A DNA stretch of 12,296 nt from Bacteroidales bacterium (GCA_031285575.1 JAITVX010000025.1:1-12296); one strand, 5' to 3'. Positions 1 through 7,859 are shown, counted from the stretch's first letter. A program made the numbers and translations. The notes: generated by a model from the letters alone, not told the origin.

Positions 1-155
1 GCGGAACACCAAGGCTTGACGGAACATATACCGTTTTTGGCGAAGTAACGGAAGGCTTAGATATTGTTGACAGAATTGCCGCAGAAAGCACCGATTTCTC
101 AGACAAACCCGTAAACAACATTGTTGTATTAAAAATGTCGATTATAAACAAATAA
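1..155 (+). CDS. Cyclophilin-type peptidyl-prolyl cis-trans isomerase, C-terminal fragment
   Basis: Only the last 50 codons are in the window, in the frame beginning at base 3 and ending with TAA at 153-155. The translation starts GTPRLDGTYTVFGEVTEGLD and continues with IVDRIA, which is the conserved last part of the cyclophilin fold (the VFG.V..G...VD.I signature). Cyclophilins catalyse cis-trans isomerisation of X-Pro bonds and help protein folding; Bacteroidota often carry secreted or periplasmic versions, but the N-terminus that would show a signal peptide lies outside the window. The stop is 20 bases from the pheS start with no terminator-like hairpin between, so the two genes may be co-transcribed. 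The family call is firm; the exact paralogue cannot be given. Confidence 0.85.
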   Translation, partial: GTPRLDGTYTVFGEVTEGLDIVDRIAAESTDFSDKPVNNIVVLKMSIINK

Positions 156-175
156 CATACATTAAACAGTTCAAT

Positions 176-1216
176 ATGCTCGATAAAATAAAATCGCACA
201 TAAGCAAAGTATCTTCGTTTTCGGCGCAGACCGGTGAAGAATTAGAATCGTTCCGCATAAAATACCTTGGTAAAAAAGGGATTTTAGCCGATATGTTTGA
301 ACAGTTTAAAAACACCCCGAACGAACAGAAAAAAGAAACCGGCCAAAAGCTCAATAACCTGAAACAGCTTATACAGGAAAAATATAACATATTCAAGACG
401 TCGCTGTCTGCCTCATCTGAAAAAATACAGGAATCCGACCTTACGAAGCCTGCATTTCCCATTTACAGCGGCTCAAGGCATCCTGTTTCAATTGTACGGA
501 AAGAAATAATCGACATATTTTCGCGGTTAGGTTTTACAGTTTCCGAGGGCCCCGAAATTGAAGACGACAACCATGTTTTTACAAAGCTGAACTTTGCTCC
601 GGAACATCCTGCAAGAGACATGCAGGATACTTTTTACATAAAACGTCAATCGTACGAAGACTCTTCCCCCGAAGACATCCTTCTCCGCACCCACACGTCG
701 TCGGTGCAGGTAAGGGTTATGGAGCGTCAGCAGCCTCCCATAAGAACTATTTCACCGGGACGGGTTTTTCGCAACGAGGCAATATCGGCAAGAGCCCACT
801 GCATATTTCATCAGGTTGAGGGTTTGTATATTGATGAAAATGTTTCGTTTGCCGACCTTAAACAGACACTCCTTTTCTTTTCCCGCGAAATGTTCGGGAA
901 AGAAACCCGGATAAGGCTGCGTCCATCATACTTTCCCTTCACCGAACCGTCGGCAGAAATGGACGTCAGCTGTAAAATATGTGGCGGAAAAGGCTGCAAT
1001 ATATGCAAATACACGGGATGGCTCGAAATACTCGGATGTGGCATGGTTCACCCCAACGTGCTTGAAGCATGCGGCATTGACAGTAAAAAATACACCGGAT
1101 TTGCTTTTGGCATGGGGATAGAACGCCTTGCAATGCTAAAATACCAGATAAACGACCTGCGCCTTTATTTTGAAAACGACATCCGTTTTCTTGAACAGTT
1201 TAAAGCGGCGTTTTAA
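176..1216 (+). CDS. pheS: Phenylalanine--tRNA ligase alpha subunit
   Basis: PheS is the catalytic alpha subunit of the cytoplasmic (alpha-beta)2 enzyme that charges tRNA-Phe with phenylalanine; the beta subunit (PheT) is not in this window. The 346-residue protein has the usual length. Residues 1-85 form the N-terminal helical coiled-coil arm that binds tRNA. The class II synthetase core follows: motif 2 around residues 195-216 (GRVFRNE then HQVEGL) and motif 3 around 308-323 (GFAFGMGIERLAMLKY). C266, C269, C274 and C277 form a CxxC-x4-CxxC knuckle just before GW.EILGCGMV, a cluster seen in many bacterial PheS proteins. ATG at 176 is the first in-frame start and gives a complete arm; there is no Shine-Dalgarno. 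It may be co-transcribed with the isomerase gene 20 bases upstream and converges with ychF across 27 bases. Confidence 0.97.
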   Translation: MLDKIKSHISKVSSFSAQTGEELESFRIKYLGKKGILADMFEQFKNTPNEQKKETGQKLNNLKQLIQEKYNIFKTSLSASSEKIQESDLTKPAFPIYSGSRHPVSIVRKEIIDIFSRLGFTVSEGPEIEDDNHVFTKLNFAPEHPARDMQDTFYIKRQSYEDSSPEDILLRTHTSSVQVRVMERQQPPIRTISPGRVFRNEAISARAHCIFHQVEGLYIDENVSFADLKQTLLFFSREMFGKETRIRLRPSYFPFTEPSAEMDVSCKICGGKGCNICKYTGWLEILGCGMVHPNVLEACGIDSKKYTGFAFGMGIERLAMLKYQINDLRLYFENDIRFLEQFKAAF

Positions 1217-1243
1217 ACGACAGCTACATAAATCAGAGTTTGT

Positions 1244-2341
1244 TCATACGTTAAAGCGGATGTGGAGTATGTCGCCGTCTTCTACGGTGTAGTTTTTGCC
1301 TTCTATGTAGAACTTGCCGGCTTCCTTGCAGGCATTTTCAGAGCCGAGGGCTGTGAAATCGCCGTATTTCATTACTTCGGCGCGGATAAATCCGCGTTCC
1401 AAGTCGCTGTGTATTACTCCCGCGGCCTGTGGCGCTGTCATCCCGGCTTTGATGGTCCATGCGCGTATTTCCATGGGGCCCACAGTGAAGAATGTGCGGA
1501 GGTTGAGTATGCGGTAGGCGGCGCGTACGAGTTTATCTACCCCCGGTTCGGCGAGGCCGGCGTCGGCAAGGAAGGCGAGGCGGTCGTTGGGGTTTTCGAG
1601 TTCGGCTATTTCGGCTTCAAGGGCACCTGCTATTATGAGTATCTCAACGTTTTTTCCTTCAAGAAACTCTTTTACCTGCTCAACGTAGCGATTGCCACGT
1701 ATTACCGACTGTTGGTCAACGTTGCAGACATATATAACGGGTTTCATGGTTAGGAGGAACAGGTCGTCGATGTATTTTTTTTCATCGTCTTTTACATCAA
1801 GCGTTGCTGCATCGTTCATGTTTTCGAGGTGTTCCCTGTATCTTTTAAGTACGGCGGCGCCGGCTTTGGCGTCTTTGTCACCCGATTTGGCGGCGCGTTC
1901 AAGCCGTTCGAGTTTTTTTTCAACCGACTCAAGGTCTTTAACCTGGAGTTCGAGGGCTACCGTTTCGATATCTCTGACCGGATTTACCGCGCCGTCGATG
2001 TGCGGCAGTGTTTCGTCGTCGAAGCAGCGGAGCACGTGTATTATGGCGCTTGTATTCCGTATGTCGGCAAGGAATCGCGAGCCGGCTCCTTCACCCTTGT
2101 TCGAACCTTTTGCAAGGCCGGGTATATCGACAATTTCAACGGTTGTGGGCACAAGCCTGTCGGTTGGCTGGTATTTTTCGAGTTCCACGAGGCGCGGGTC
2201 GGGCACATGAACTGTTCCCATGTTCGATTTTGTGGCGCTGAAAGCATAGGCGTTAGTCTCGGCTTTTGTATTTGATATGCAATTGAATATTGTGGTTTTT
2301 CCTACGTTTGTTATTCCTGTTATCCCGCATTGTAAGGCCAT
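1244..2341 (-). CDS. ychF: Redox-regulated ribosome-associated ATPase YchF (Obg/OLA1 family)
   Basis: YchF is a universally conserved P-loop NTPase of the Obg group that binds ribosomes and, unlike its relatives, usually prefers ATP. The 365-residue length matches the family (E. coli about 363). Visible motifs: P-loop GITNVGKTT at residues 9-17; switch II DIPGLAKGSNKGEGAGSRFL from 72, a variant of the usual DIAGLVKGASKGEG; a coiled-coil insertion around 130-175; the nucleotide-specificity loop NVDQ at 207-210, where family members usually have NxxE; and the C-terminal TGS domain, about 280-365, ending EDGDILHIRFNV. The start at 2341 gives the canonical MALQCGI beginning. It has its own promoter at 2367-2397 and is therefore probably not dependent on the gene upstream on the same strand. 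Its 3' end faces pheS. Confidence 0.96.
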   Translation of the reverse strand: MALQCGITGITNVGKTTIFNCISNTKAETNAYAFSATKSNMGTVHVPDPRLVELEKYQPTDRLVPTTVEIVDIPGLAKGSNKGEGAGSRFLADIRNTSAIIHVLRCFDDETLPHIDGAVNPVRDIETVALELQVKDLESVEKKLERLERAAKSGDKDAKAGAAVLKRYREHLENMNDAATLDVKDDEKKYIDDLFLLTMKPVIYVCNVDQQSVIRGNRYVEQVKEFLEGKNVEILIIAGALEAEIAELENPNDRLAFLADAGLAEPGVDKLVRAAYRILNLRTFFTVGPMEIRAWTIKAGMTAPQAAGVIHSDLERGFIRAEVMKYGDFTALGSENACKEAGKFYIEGKNYTVEDGDILHIRFNV

Positions 2342-2366
2342 TGTATATCTGTTTTTTGTTTGTGCG

Positions 2367-2397
2367 CAAAGGTATTATAAAAGCAGTATTTTTCAAA
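2367..2397 (-). promoter_or_regulatory. Bacteroidota-type promoter of ychF
   Basis: Read on the minus strand this is TTTG (2394-2397), a 19-base spacer, then TACCTTTG (2367-2374), an exact match to the Bacteroidota vegetative promoter form TTTG-N19..21-TAnnTTTG. The -7 box ends 25 bases before the ychF ATG, so the leader should be about 20 nucleotides. Confidence 0.75.
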
Positions 2398-2441
2398 CAG
2401 AAGCAATTAATGACTTGCATTGCCACAAAAACAGGTGCACA

Positions 2442-3518
2442 TCAGAACAGAAGCCCGAATCTGATGTTGGCGGCAGCGCCTGACGAAACGTCGCCGTAAC
2501 CGTTAACCCCAAAACCCAGCCCTGCGTGAAATTCAAACAGCCACTTGCCGCTCCATACCCTGCGCAGTCCCCAGGCTGGTGTGATTTCTGTTACGCCGTC
2601 CACATTGGCATTGCCGGAGCCTACTCCCCATGGAAAATAATACTGCGCCCGCAACGACAGGAAACTGCCCGAATTGCCTGCCGTGCTCCTGCCCTTGATC
2701 TGCCGTTTTTCAAAATTATAGTAACAGCGCCCTTCTGCACCTATTACAGGAACAATGACGTAGGAAAATACCGTTTTGTTATCAAACCATGTCTTGCTCC
2801 ACTCCATACCGGCGGCAATTCCGCCTCTTCCAGTTAAGGTGAACTTCCGGCCAAGCGGGAGCTCGCGGGCATATTCCATCCCAAGAATGTTAGCAGAAAC
2901 AGAATGAGTAGCAACGGTCTGCGTCTGAGCTTTCACATGCAGTGGAGCAATAATGGATACTACTAATGCAATAACAGATATTACAATAGTAATCCGACTA
3001 TTTCGTGTTTGTTTCTGGGCTAATCTTGTTTGCTCTTTAGCTTCGGCTAATTGACCTTCAACATATATCTGGTTATCGGACTTGAAATTATTATCAAATA
3101 CTATGTGCCGAAGTTGATCTGACACATAGAAATAATCGTTCCAATGGTTGCTGTAAAACTCATAAACAGCTAAATTGACTTCTTTTAAATCGAGTGATGC
3201 TTTGCCTTTGGGGGTATCAGGTAGTGGTTGCTTACCGCCAATGCTATACAACTGTGCCAAATATTGGCTTTCAAGATATTTTATTAACACCATCAACTCA
3301 GTCAATTGATTTGCTATGGTATTAGCTTCAGGTAGAAAGTGTCCATTGTCGGAGGTTGAATTAATCCATAATTTTTCGGAATTAAAAGTAAATTCTGCCC
3401 CTCTATAGCTAAACATATTTTTGACCAGAGTTTCTAAATTCTGTCTATTATTCTCCATAATGTTGTCTTTAAGCATTATGTGTAACGCATCCTTTTCAAA
3501 CACACTGAAACCTCTCAT
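2442..3518 (-). CDS. Chimeric hypothetical protein: N-terminal soluble/coiled-coil domain, membrane segment, C-terminal outer-membrane beta-barrel-like domain
   Basis: I do not recognise this 358-residue protein as a whole. Residues 1-175 are charged, soluble-looking and without a signal peptide, ending in a short probable coiled coil (EGQLAEAKEQTRLAQKQ, about 155-170) and a basic RNSR. Residues 176-193 (ITIVISVIALVVSIIAPL) are strongly hydrophobic. LHVKA then QTQT (193-201) resembles a Bacteroidota signal-peptidase site with Gln at +1. Residues 198-358 show alternating beta strands rich in Gly and aromatics (GRKFTLTGRGGIAAGMEW, FLSLRAQYYFPWG, WLFEFHAGLGFG) and end in Phe, as outer-membrane barrels do. 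DNA composition changes at the junction (about 2927): the 5' part is AT-rich, the barrel part clearly GC-richer. Internal starts at Met15 or Met21 are possible. A fusion between the tail of a membrane protein and a barrel gene is my inference. Confidence 0.7.
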   Translation of the reverse strand: MRGFSVFEKDALHIMLKDNIMENNRQNLETLVKNMFSYRGAEFTFNSEKLWINSTSDNGHFLPEANTIANQLTELMVLIKYLESQYLAQLYSIGGKQPLPDTPKGKASLDLKEVNLAVYEFYSNHWNDYFYVSDQLRHIVFDNNFKSDNQIYVEGQLAEAKEQTRLAQKQTRNSRITIVISVIALVVSIIAPLHVKAQTQTVATHSVSANILGMEYARELPLGRKFTLTGRGGIAAGMEWSKTWFDNKTVFSYVIVPVIGAEGRCYYNFEKRQIKGRSTAGNSGSFLSLRAQYYFPWGVGSGNANVDGVTEITPAWGLRRVWSGKWLFEFHAGLGFGVNGYGDVSSGAAANIRFGLLF

Positions 3519-3570
3519 ACTTAATTGAACTACAAAGATTAATGTTTAATAAAACAATTGTTGCAAAGCA

Positions 3571-3578
3571 CAAAAGTA
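3571..3578 (-). promoter_or_regulatory. Possible -7 box upstream of the chimeric gene
   Basis: On the minus strand this reads TACTTTTG, matching TAnnTTTG, 52 bases before the annotated start at 3518. No TTG lies 19-21 bases further upstream (the nearest is 25 away), so the site is only half supported. Confidence 0.3.
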
Positions 3579-3759
3579 AATAAAAACAGACAAAAAGCTA
3601 TAACAAGTAAAGTTACCGATGCAAAAAATGTAGATGTTAATTATATTTTTCAGACAATAGAAACTGGTTAATGTTTACCAAATAATTACTGTCATACTGC
3701 ACAGAACTGTTACTATTATGTGAAATATGTAATATTTTTTAAAAAAACAGTATTATGTA

Positions 3760-3791
3760 TTGCATGGTATATAAAAATACATATATATTTG
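3760..3791 (+). promoter_or_regulatory. Bacteroidota-type promoter of the pspC-padR-pspC operon
   Basis: TTG at 3760-3762, a 21-base spacer, then TATATTTG at 3784-3791 fits the TTG-N19..21-TAnnTTTG form. Transcription would start near 3798, giving a leader of about 40 nucleotides before the ATG at 3840. Its presence here also supports the 3840 start over the upstream GTG, which lies before the promoter. Confidence 0.6.
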
Positions 3792-3839
3792 CATTGTGAT
3801 ATTAATATGTATAATACAGTAATAAAAAAACTGACAATT

Positions 3840-4430
3840 ATGAAACTTACAGTAAGCATCAATTTGGGAGGATACTCTTTTAACATCGACGAAGACGCAT
3901 ACGTCGAACTGAAGAGATATCTCAAAAGCCTTGAACGCCACTTTGCCGGCGACGAAAACTGCTCGGAGATACTTTCGGACATTGAAGCACGTATTTCTGA
4001 AATATTCAAAACCAGAATAACCGCCTTCAGGCAGGTAATATCCATTGAAGACGTTATGCAGGCAATATCGGTGATGGGAATGCCTGAAGACATTTCCGAT
4101 AATGAACAGAGAACATCTGGCAGAAAGTTCTGGCCGTCGGGCTCGCGTCGCATGTATCGCGACCCCGACAACCGGATAATTGGTGGCGTTTGCGCCGGAA
4201 TAGGAGCCTGTTGGAGCATCGACCCTGTTATAGTAAGGATAGTATTTGTGCTGCTTATGCTTGGGGGAGGCCTCGGAGCGCTTATATACATTATACTATA
4301 TATGGTAATACCGGAAGCCCGAACAACAGCCCAGAAAATTGAAATGCACGGCGAACCGGTAAACATTCACAACATAAAAAATGCTGTGAAAAAAGAATTT
4401 GACGCCATGAGAAAGAAAATGAATTTATAA
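3840..4430 (+). CDS. PspC domain-containing membrane protein (short paralogue)
   Basis: This 196-residue protein has the two-part layout common in Bacteroidota PspC-domain proteins. Residues 1-85 are the N-terminal domain (MKLTVSINLGGYSFNIDEDA, then SDIEARISEIF and ISIEDVMQAISVMGMPEDI). Residues 103-160 are the PspC domain: RRMYRDPDNRIIGGVCAGIG followed by a hydrophobic hairpin (IVRIVFVLLMLGGGLGALIYIILYMVIP). A charged tail of about 35 residues follows. PspC-family proteins are inner-membrane proteins of the phage-shock/envelope-stress type; the specific partner in Bacteroidota is not evident here. ATG 3840 was chosen because the N-terminus then matches the downstream paralogue (NINLAGTLFSIDAKA versus SINLGGYSFNIDEDA); the 40-residue extension from GTG 3720 overlaps the promoter. 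First gene of a three-gene operon, 18 bases before the PadR gene. Confidence 0.88.
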   Translation: MKLTVSINLGGYSFNIDEDAYVELKRYLKSLERHFAGDENCSEILSDIEARISEIFKTRITAFRQVISIEDVMQAISVMGMPEDISDNEQRTSGRKFWPSGSRRMYRDPDNRIIGGVCAGIGACWSIDPVIVRIVFVLLMLGGGLGALIYIILYMVIPEARTTAQKIEMHGEPVNIHNIKNAVKKEFDAMRKKMNL

Positions 4431-4448
4431 CTATAAAATATACACGTT

Positions 4449-4778
4449 ATGGATATGGAAAATACAAAAGCGCAGATGCGCAAGGGTATCCTCGAATACT
4501 GTATTCTGTCCATCCTTTCCCGGAACTCCTGCTATGCCAGCGACATAATAAGGGAACTGAAAGAAGCCGCAGTGATAGTTGTTGAAGGAACCCTGTATCC
4601 GCTTCTTACGAGGCAGAAAAATGCCGGCCTGCTGAGCTACCGGTGGGAAGAATCGCAGCAGGGCCCACCGCGCAAATACTATGAACTTACGGAAACGGGG
4701 AAAATATATCTCGCAGGCCTCGACAGGTCGTGGACAGAACTCGTGGAAGCCGTAAACAAAATAAGGACAGAATGCTAA
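4449..4778 (+). CDS. PadR-family transcriptional regulator
   Basis: A 109-residue protein with the full PadR winged-helix domain. MRKGILEYCILSILSRNSCYASDII is the first helix region; EGTLYPLLTRQKNAGLLSYRWEE is the recognition helix and wing start; GPPRKYYELTETGKIYL is the conserved wing, and the C-terminal helix (residues about 92-105) is the dimerisation helix of short PadR proteins. PadR proteins are usually repressors released by a small ligand or by membrane stress. Its position between two PspC-domain genes, with gaps of 18 and 21 bases, suggests it controls this operon itself. MDMEN at 4449 or MEN at 4455 are both possible starts. No obvious PadR-type palindrome (ATGT-N8-ACAT) was found in the upstream region by eye. 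Confidence 0.93.
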   Translation: MDMENTKAQMRKGILEYCILSILSRNSCYASDIIRELKEAAVIVVEGTLYPLLTRQKNAGLLSYRWEESQQGPPRKYYELTETGKIYLAGLDRSWTELVEAVNKIRTEC

Positions 4779-4799
4779 AACCTATAAAAAACCTGCAAA

Positions 4800-6320
4800 A
4801 TGAACAAAACACTAAACATTAACCTGGCCGGAACACTGTTCAGTATCGACGCAAAAGCCTGCGACGTTTTACGCGACTACCTTCAGGCCATCGGCGACCG
4901 ATTAGGAGGAACAAACGGCGGAAACGAAACTATAGAAGACATAGAACAGCGGATAGCCGAAATATTCAACTCGTATAAAAATCCCGGCGAAGCCATTACT
5001 ATCGAAGACGTGCAGTCGATGATTTCGACCGTAGGCTCCCCGGCCGACTTTGAACAGAACAACGACAGCCCTCAAGCCACCGTAATTGGTAAAAGACTAT
5101 ACCGCAACCCTGCCGACACTATAATTGCAGGCGTATGCGGAGGCATTGGCGCATACCTCAACATCGACCCGGTGCTGATAAGGGTACTCTTCATACTGTT
5201 CACAATGTTTTTCGGCTCCGGAGTCTTCATCTACATAGTAATGTGGATAGCCATTCAACCGGCAAACAACCACGAAAGACGCAGGGAAATGACAGGCGGC
5301 AATGTTTACGGCTACAGGAACACCGGCCTCGGAAGCGCCATAAACGAAATGTTCAGAGTTGCAAAAAACATACTCTATGCAATAGCAAGAGTTGTCCTGC
5401 TATTTGCAGGAATAGCCTTCGTAATAGCCGGTTTTGCACTGCTGCTCTCATTTCTGTTCGTCTTTTTAATAAAGATTCCCGGAGCGCATCTGCCATTCAA
5501 CATCGAAATACCGCTGGCCACACTGCCCGACCTCATAAGAACCACCGTTACTCCTGCATCATTCCCGTGGATACTCATACTTCTGTCGGCAGTAGTACTG
5601 CTTCCACTTATGGCTGTTATATACTGGGGCATAAAAATGATATTCCGGTTCAGGGTAAAGGACGGTATCCTCAGCCTTGTGATGCTCGTAGCATGGATTG
5701 TTTCTGCGGTAGCTCTCGGGTTCATAACGTTCAACGAAGGTGTTTCATTTGCCCAGAAATCGGTTGTTCACAAAAATGAGCCGCTGCACAGCGTTTCCGA
5801 TACCGTTTATATTACAGCAAGAAACAGTATCCCCGACATGGCAGCCGCCAGCATGAAAGCCTTCAAAGCCGATAAGTTCTACATGCTTATTGACAGGCAA
5901 AACCGCGAACTGCACATTAGCCCCAAACTTTTTACAGGCAAAACCGACAGCGGTAAGGAAAACATAGAAATTGCAATGTCGGCGCGTGGAAGTAGTGGCA
6001 TAATTGCATTTGACCGTGCGCAGAAAGTTGATTACAGATGCAGCATTGCCGGCGACACAATTTATGTTGACAATTATCTCACCATCAACTCTGGCCACAA
6101 ATGGATGGGCGAAACCGTAAGAGTATCGATAAACCTTGCCGAAGGGAAAGTGGTAAAAATAGATGAAACGACCGACCGGCTGCTCAACATTCGCGCATGG
6201 CGAACAGGCAGCAGCAGACATGTAAACAGCCCGCTTCTGTCCGACGGCCGCTATACCTACTGGGTAGTTTCCGGAAGCGGACGGCTGGTTCCATATTCCA
6301 GAGTTAATCAAACTCCGTAA
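4800..6320 (+). CDS. PspC domain-containing membrane protein (long paralogue)
   Basis: This 506-residue protein begins with the same domain as the gene two places upstream (MNKTLNINLAGTLFSIDAKA; IEDIEQRIAEIF; ITIEDVQSMISTVGSPADF, residues 1-85). The PspC domain follows at about 99-155 (KRLYRNPADTIIAGVCGGIG, then a hydrophobic hairpin to MWIAIQP). Three further membrane regions lie at about 190-226, 254-283 and 289-311. Residues 312-506 are a largely beta, non-membrane domain (for example GDTIYVDNYLTINSGHKWMG), probably exposed to the periplasm. Family membership is clear; the role is inferred to be envelope-stress sensing or membrane maintenance together with the PadR regulator. The coding end abuts the comM stop codon with no bases between, so no terminator can lie between the two convergent genes. 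Confidence 0.88.
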   Translation: MNKTLNINLAGTLFSIDAKACDVLRDYLQAIGDRLGGTNGGNETIEDIEQRIAEIFNSYKNPGEAITIEDVQSMISTVGSPADFEQNNDSPQATVIGKRLYRNPADTIIAGVCGGIGAYLNIDPVLIRVLFILFTMFFGSGVFIYIVMWIAIQPANNHERRREMTGGNVYGYRNTGLGSAINEMFRVAKNILYAIARVVLLFAGIAFVIAGFALLLSFLFVFLIKIPGAHLPFNIEIPLATLPDLIRTTVTPASFPWILILLSAVVLLPLMAVIYWGIKMIFRFRVKDGILSLVMLVAWIVSAVALGFITFNEGVSFAQKSVVHKNEPLHSVSDTVYITARNSIPDMAAASMKAFKADKFYMLIDRQNRELHISPKLFTGKTDSGKENIEIAMSARGSSGIIAFDRAQKVDYRCSIAGDTIYVDNYLTINSGHKWMGETVRVSINLAEGKVVKIDETTDRLLNIRAWRTGSSRHVNSPLLSDGRYTYWVVSGSGRLVPYSRVNQTP

Positions 6321-7859
6321 TCAGCCGGCCCAGCCTTCCCGGTCGAGGTTTCTGTAATTAATGGCTTCGGATATATGTTCTGCACGGATATTGTGCGATT
6401 CGTCGAGGTCGGCAATTGTCCTTGCCACTTTCAGTATCCTGTCGTATGCGCGCGCCGACAGACCTCTCATTTCCATTGCCGTTTTCAGAAGTTTTCCGCA
6501 GGCTTCGTCGAGCTGGCAGTATTTTCTGAGCATGGCCGTGGTCATCTGCGAGTTTGAATAGATGCCTTTTGCATGTTCAAACCTCATGGCCTGTATCGCT
6601 CTTGCTCCTATAACCCGCTGCCGCACCAACAGCGAGGGTTCGGAAAGCATACGGTTCGACAGTTTTTCATATTTCACCGGAACAACTTCTATGTGGATAT
6701 CAATCCTGTCGAGCAGCGGGCCCGATATTCTGGTGAGGTACTTCTGCACAACCCCGGGCGAGCATGCGCACTCCCTTTCCGGATGGTTATGGAATCCGCA
6801 CGGGCATGGGTTCATGCTGGCAACGAGCATAAAGCTTGCCGGATAATCGACGGTCGATTTTGCTCTCGAAATGGTTATCACCCTGTCTTCAAGAGGCTGT
6901 CTCATCACCTCAAGCACGCTCCTTTTAAATTCGGGCAGTTCGTCGAGAAACAGCACGCCGTTGTGGGCCAGCGATATTTCGCCGGGTTGAGGGAAGGCGC
7001 CGCCGCCCACCAGTGCCACGTCGGATATTGTATGATGCGGGCTGCGGAAGGGACGTGTGGTCATGATGGCGGTATTGCCGTCAATCTTTCCGGCAACCGA
7101 ATGTATTTTGGTCGTTTCAAGAGCCTCCTCGAGGGTAAGCGGCGGGATGATGGTTGAAAGCCGTTTGGCAAGCATTGTTTTGCCTGCCCCCGGAGGGCCT
7201 ATCATTATAATGTTGTGCCCGCCTGCAGCCGATACTTCCAGGGCGCGCTTGACGTTCTCCTGCCCCTGCACGTCAGAAAAATCGACGCTGTACATGTTCT
7301 GTTCTGCCGCAAACAGCTCCATGACATCGACCTTTACGGGACTGAACTCTGCAGCGCCGTTGAAGAAATCGACAACATCCTTCAGCGTGTCCATCCCGTA
7401 CACGTCTATTCCGTTTACCACGGCTGCCTCGCGGGCATTTTTCGACGGAACTATCAGTCCGCTGAAACCTTCGTCGCGTGCCCGCAACGCAACAGGCAGT
7501 ATGCCTTTTACAGGCTGCAGCGAACCGTCGAGCGAAAGTTCACCGGTCATAACGTACGATTCTGTTTTTCCGGCGGCAATCTTTTCATCGGCGGCAAGTA
7601 TCCCAACGGCCAGGGGAAGGTCGTACGACGATCCCTCTTTCCTGATATCGGCCGGAGCCATGTTTATTACAACCTGTTTTCCCGGCCAGCGGAAACCTGT
7701 TACCCGCAGCGCCGACTCAATCCGCTGCTGGCTTTCCTTAACCGCATTATCGGGCAGCCCGACAAGAAAAAACCTGACGCCGCGCGAAACATTTACCTCA
7801 ACCGTAACCGTAACGGCTTCAATACCACTAACTGCACTTGTGAATGTACGTACCAGCAT
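6321..7859 (-). CDS. comM: YifB/ComM family Mg-chelatase-like AAA+ ATPase
   Basis: ComM (YifB) is a hexameric AAA+ helicase that promotes branch migration during integration of incoming DNA in natural transformation; it is also widespread in bacteria not known to be competent. The 512 residues match the family. N-terminal Lon-protease-like/ChlI fold domain: residues 1-165 (MLVRTFTSAVSGIEAVTVTV; DLPLAVGILAA; GELSLDGSLQPVKGILPVAL). AAA+ core: Walker A GPPGAGKT at 221-228, FRSPHHTISD at 271, Walker B VLFLDELPEF at 302-311, sensor/arginine region RISGPLLDRIDIHIE at 377-391. C352, C354, C364 and C366 form a conserved cysteine cluster (NPCPCG...ECACSP). The C-terminal lid runs to GWAG. It has its own promoter at 7880-7910 and diverges from the suf genes. 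Confidence 0.96.
   Translation of the reverse strand: MLVRTFTSAVSGIEAVTVTVEVNVSRGVRFFLVGLPDNAVKESQQRIESALRVTGFRWPGKQVVINMAPADIRKEGSSYDLPLAVGILAADEKIAAGKTESYVMTGELSLDGSLQPVKGILPVALRARDEGFSGLIVPSKNAREAAVVNGIDVYGMDTLKDVVDFFNGAAEFSPVKVDVMELFAAEQNMYSVDFSDVQGQENVKRALEVSAAGGHNIIMIGPPGAGKTMLAKRLSTIIPPLTLEEALETTKIHSVAGKIDGNTAIMTTRPFRSPHHTISDVALVGGGAFPQPGEISLAHNGVLFLDELPEFKRSVLEVMRQPLEDRVITISRAKSTVDYPASFMLVASMNPCPCGFHNHPERECACSPGVVQKYLTRISGPLLDRIDIHIEVVPVKYEKLSNRMLSEPSLLVRQRVIGARAIQAMRFEHAKGIYSNSQMTTAMLRKYCQLDEACGKLLKTAMEMRGLSARAYDRILKVARTIADLDESHNIRAEHISEAINYRNLDREGWAG

Larger units (their letters stand above)
3519..3839. other. AT-rich divergent intergenic region
   Basis: These 321 bases separate the divergently read chimeric gene (minus) and the pspC operon (plus). 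Apart from the two promoter candidates at 3571-3578 and 3760-3791 and a short palindrome AACAATTGTT (3553-3562), I see no gene, RNA or repeat. The reading frame open from a GTG at 3720 is the upstream extension of the pspC-like gene and is composed of low-complexity AT-rich codons, so it is not treated as coding. Confidence 0.6.

Noticed and set aside
1217..1243. Bidirectional terminator between pheS and ychF
   Set aside because: No stem of useful length and no T-run can be seen in the 27-base gap.
1262..2275. Several plus-strand frames opposite ychF (up to 172 codons)
   Set aside because: They lie within the YchF coding sequence, which has all family motifs; the products show no domain.
3720..3839. 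Upstream GTG start adding 40 residues to the first PspC-like protein
   Set aside because: The extension is AT-rich, begins upstream of the predicted promoter and lacks a counterpart in the paralogue, whose N-terminus aligns with the ATG at 3840.
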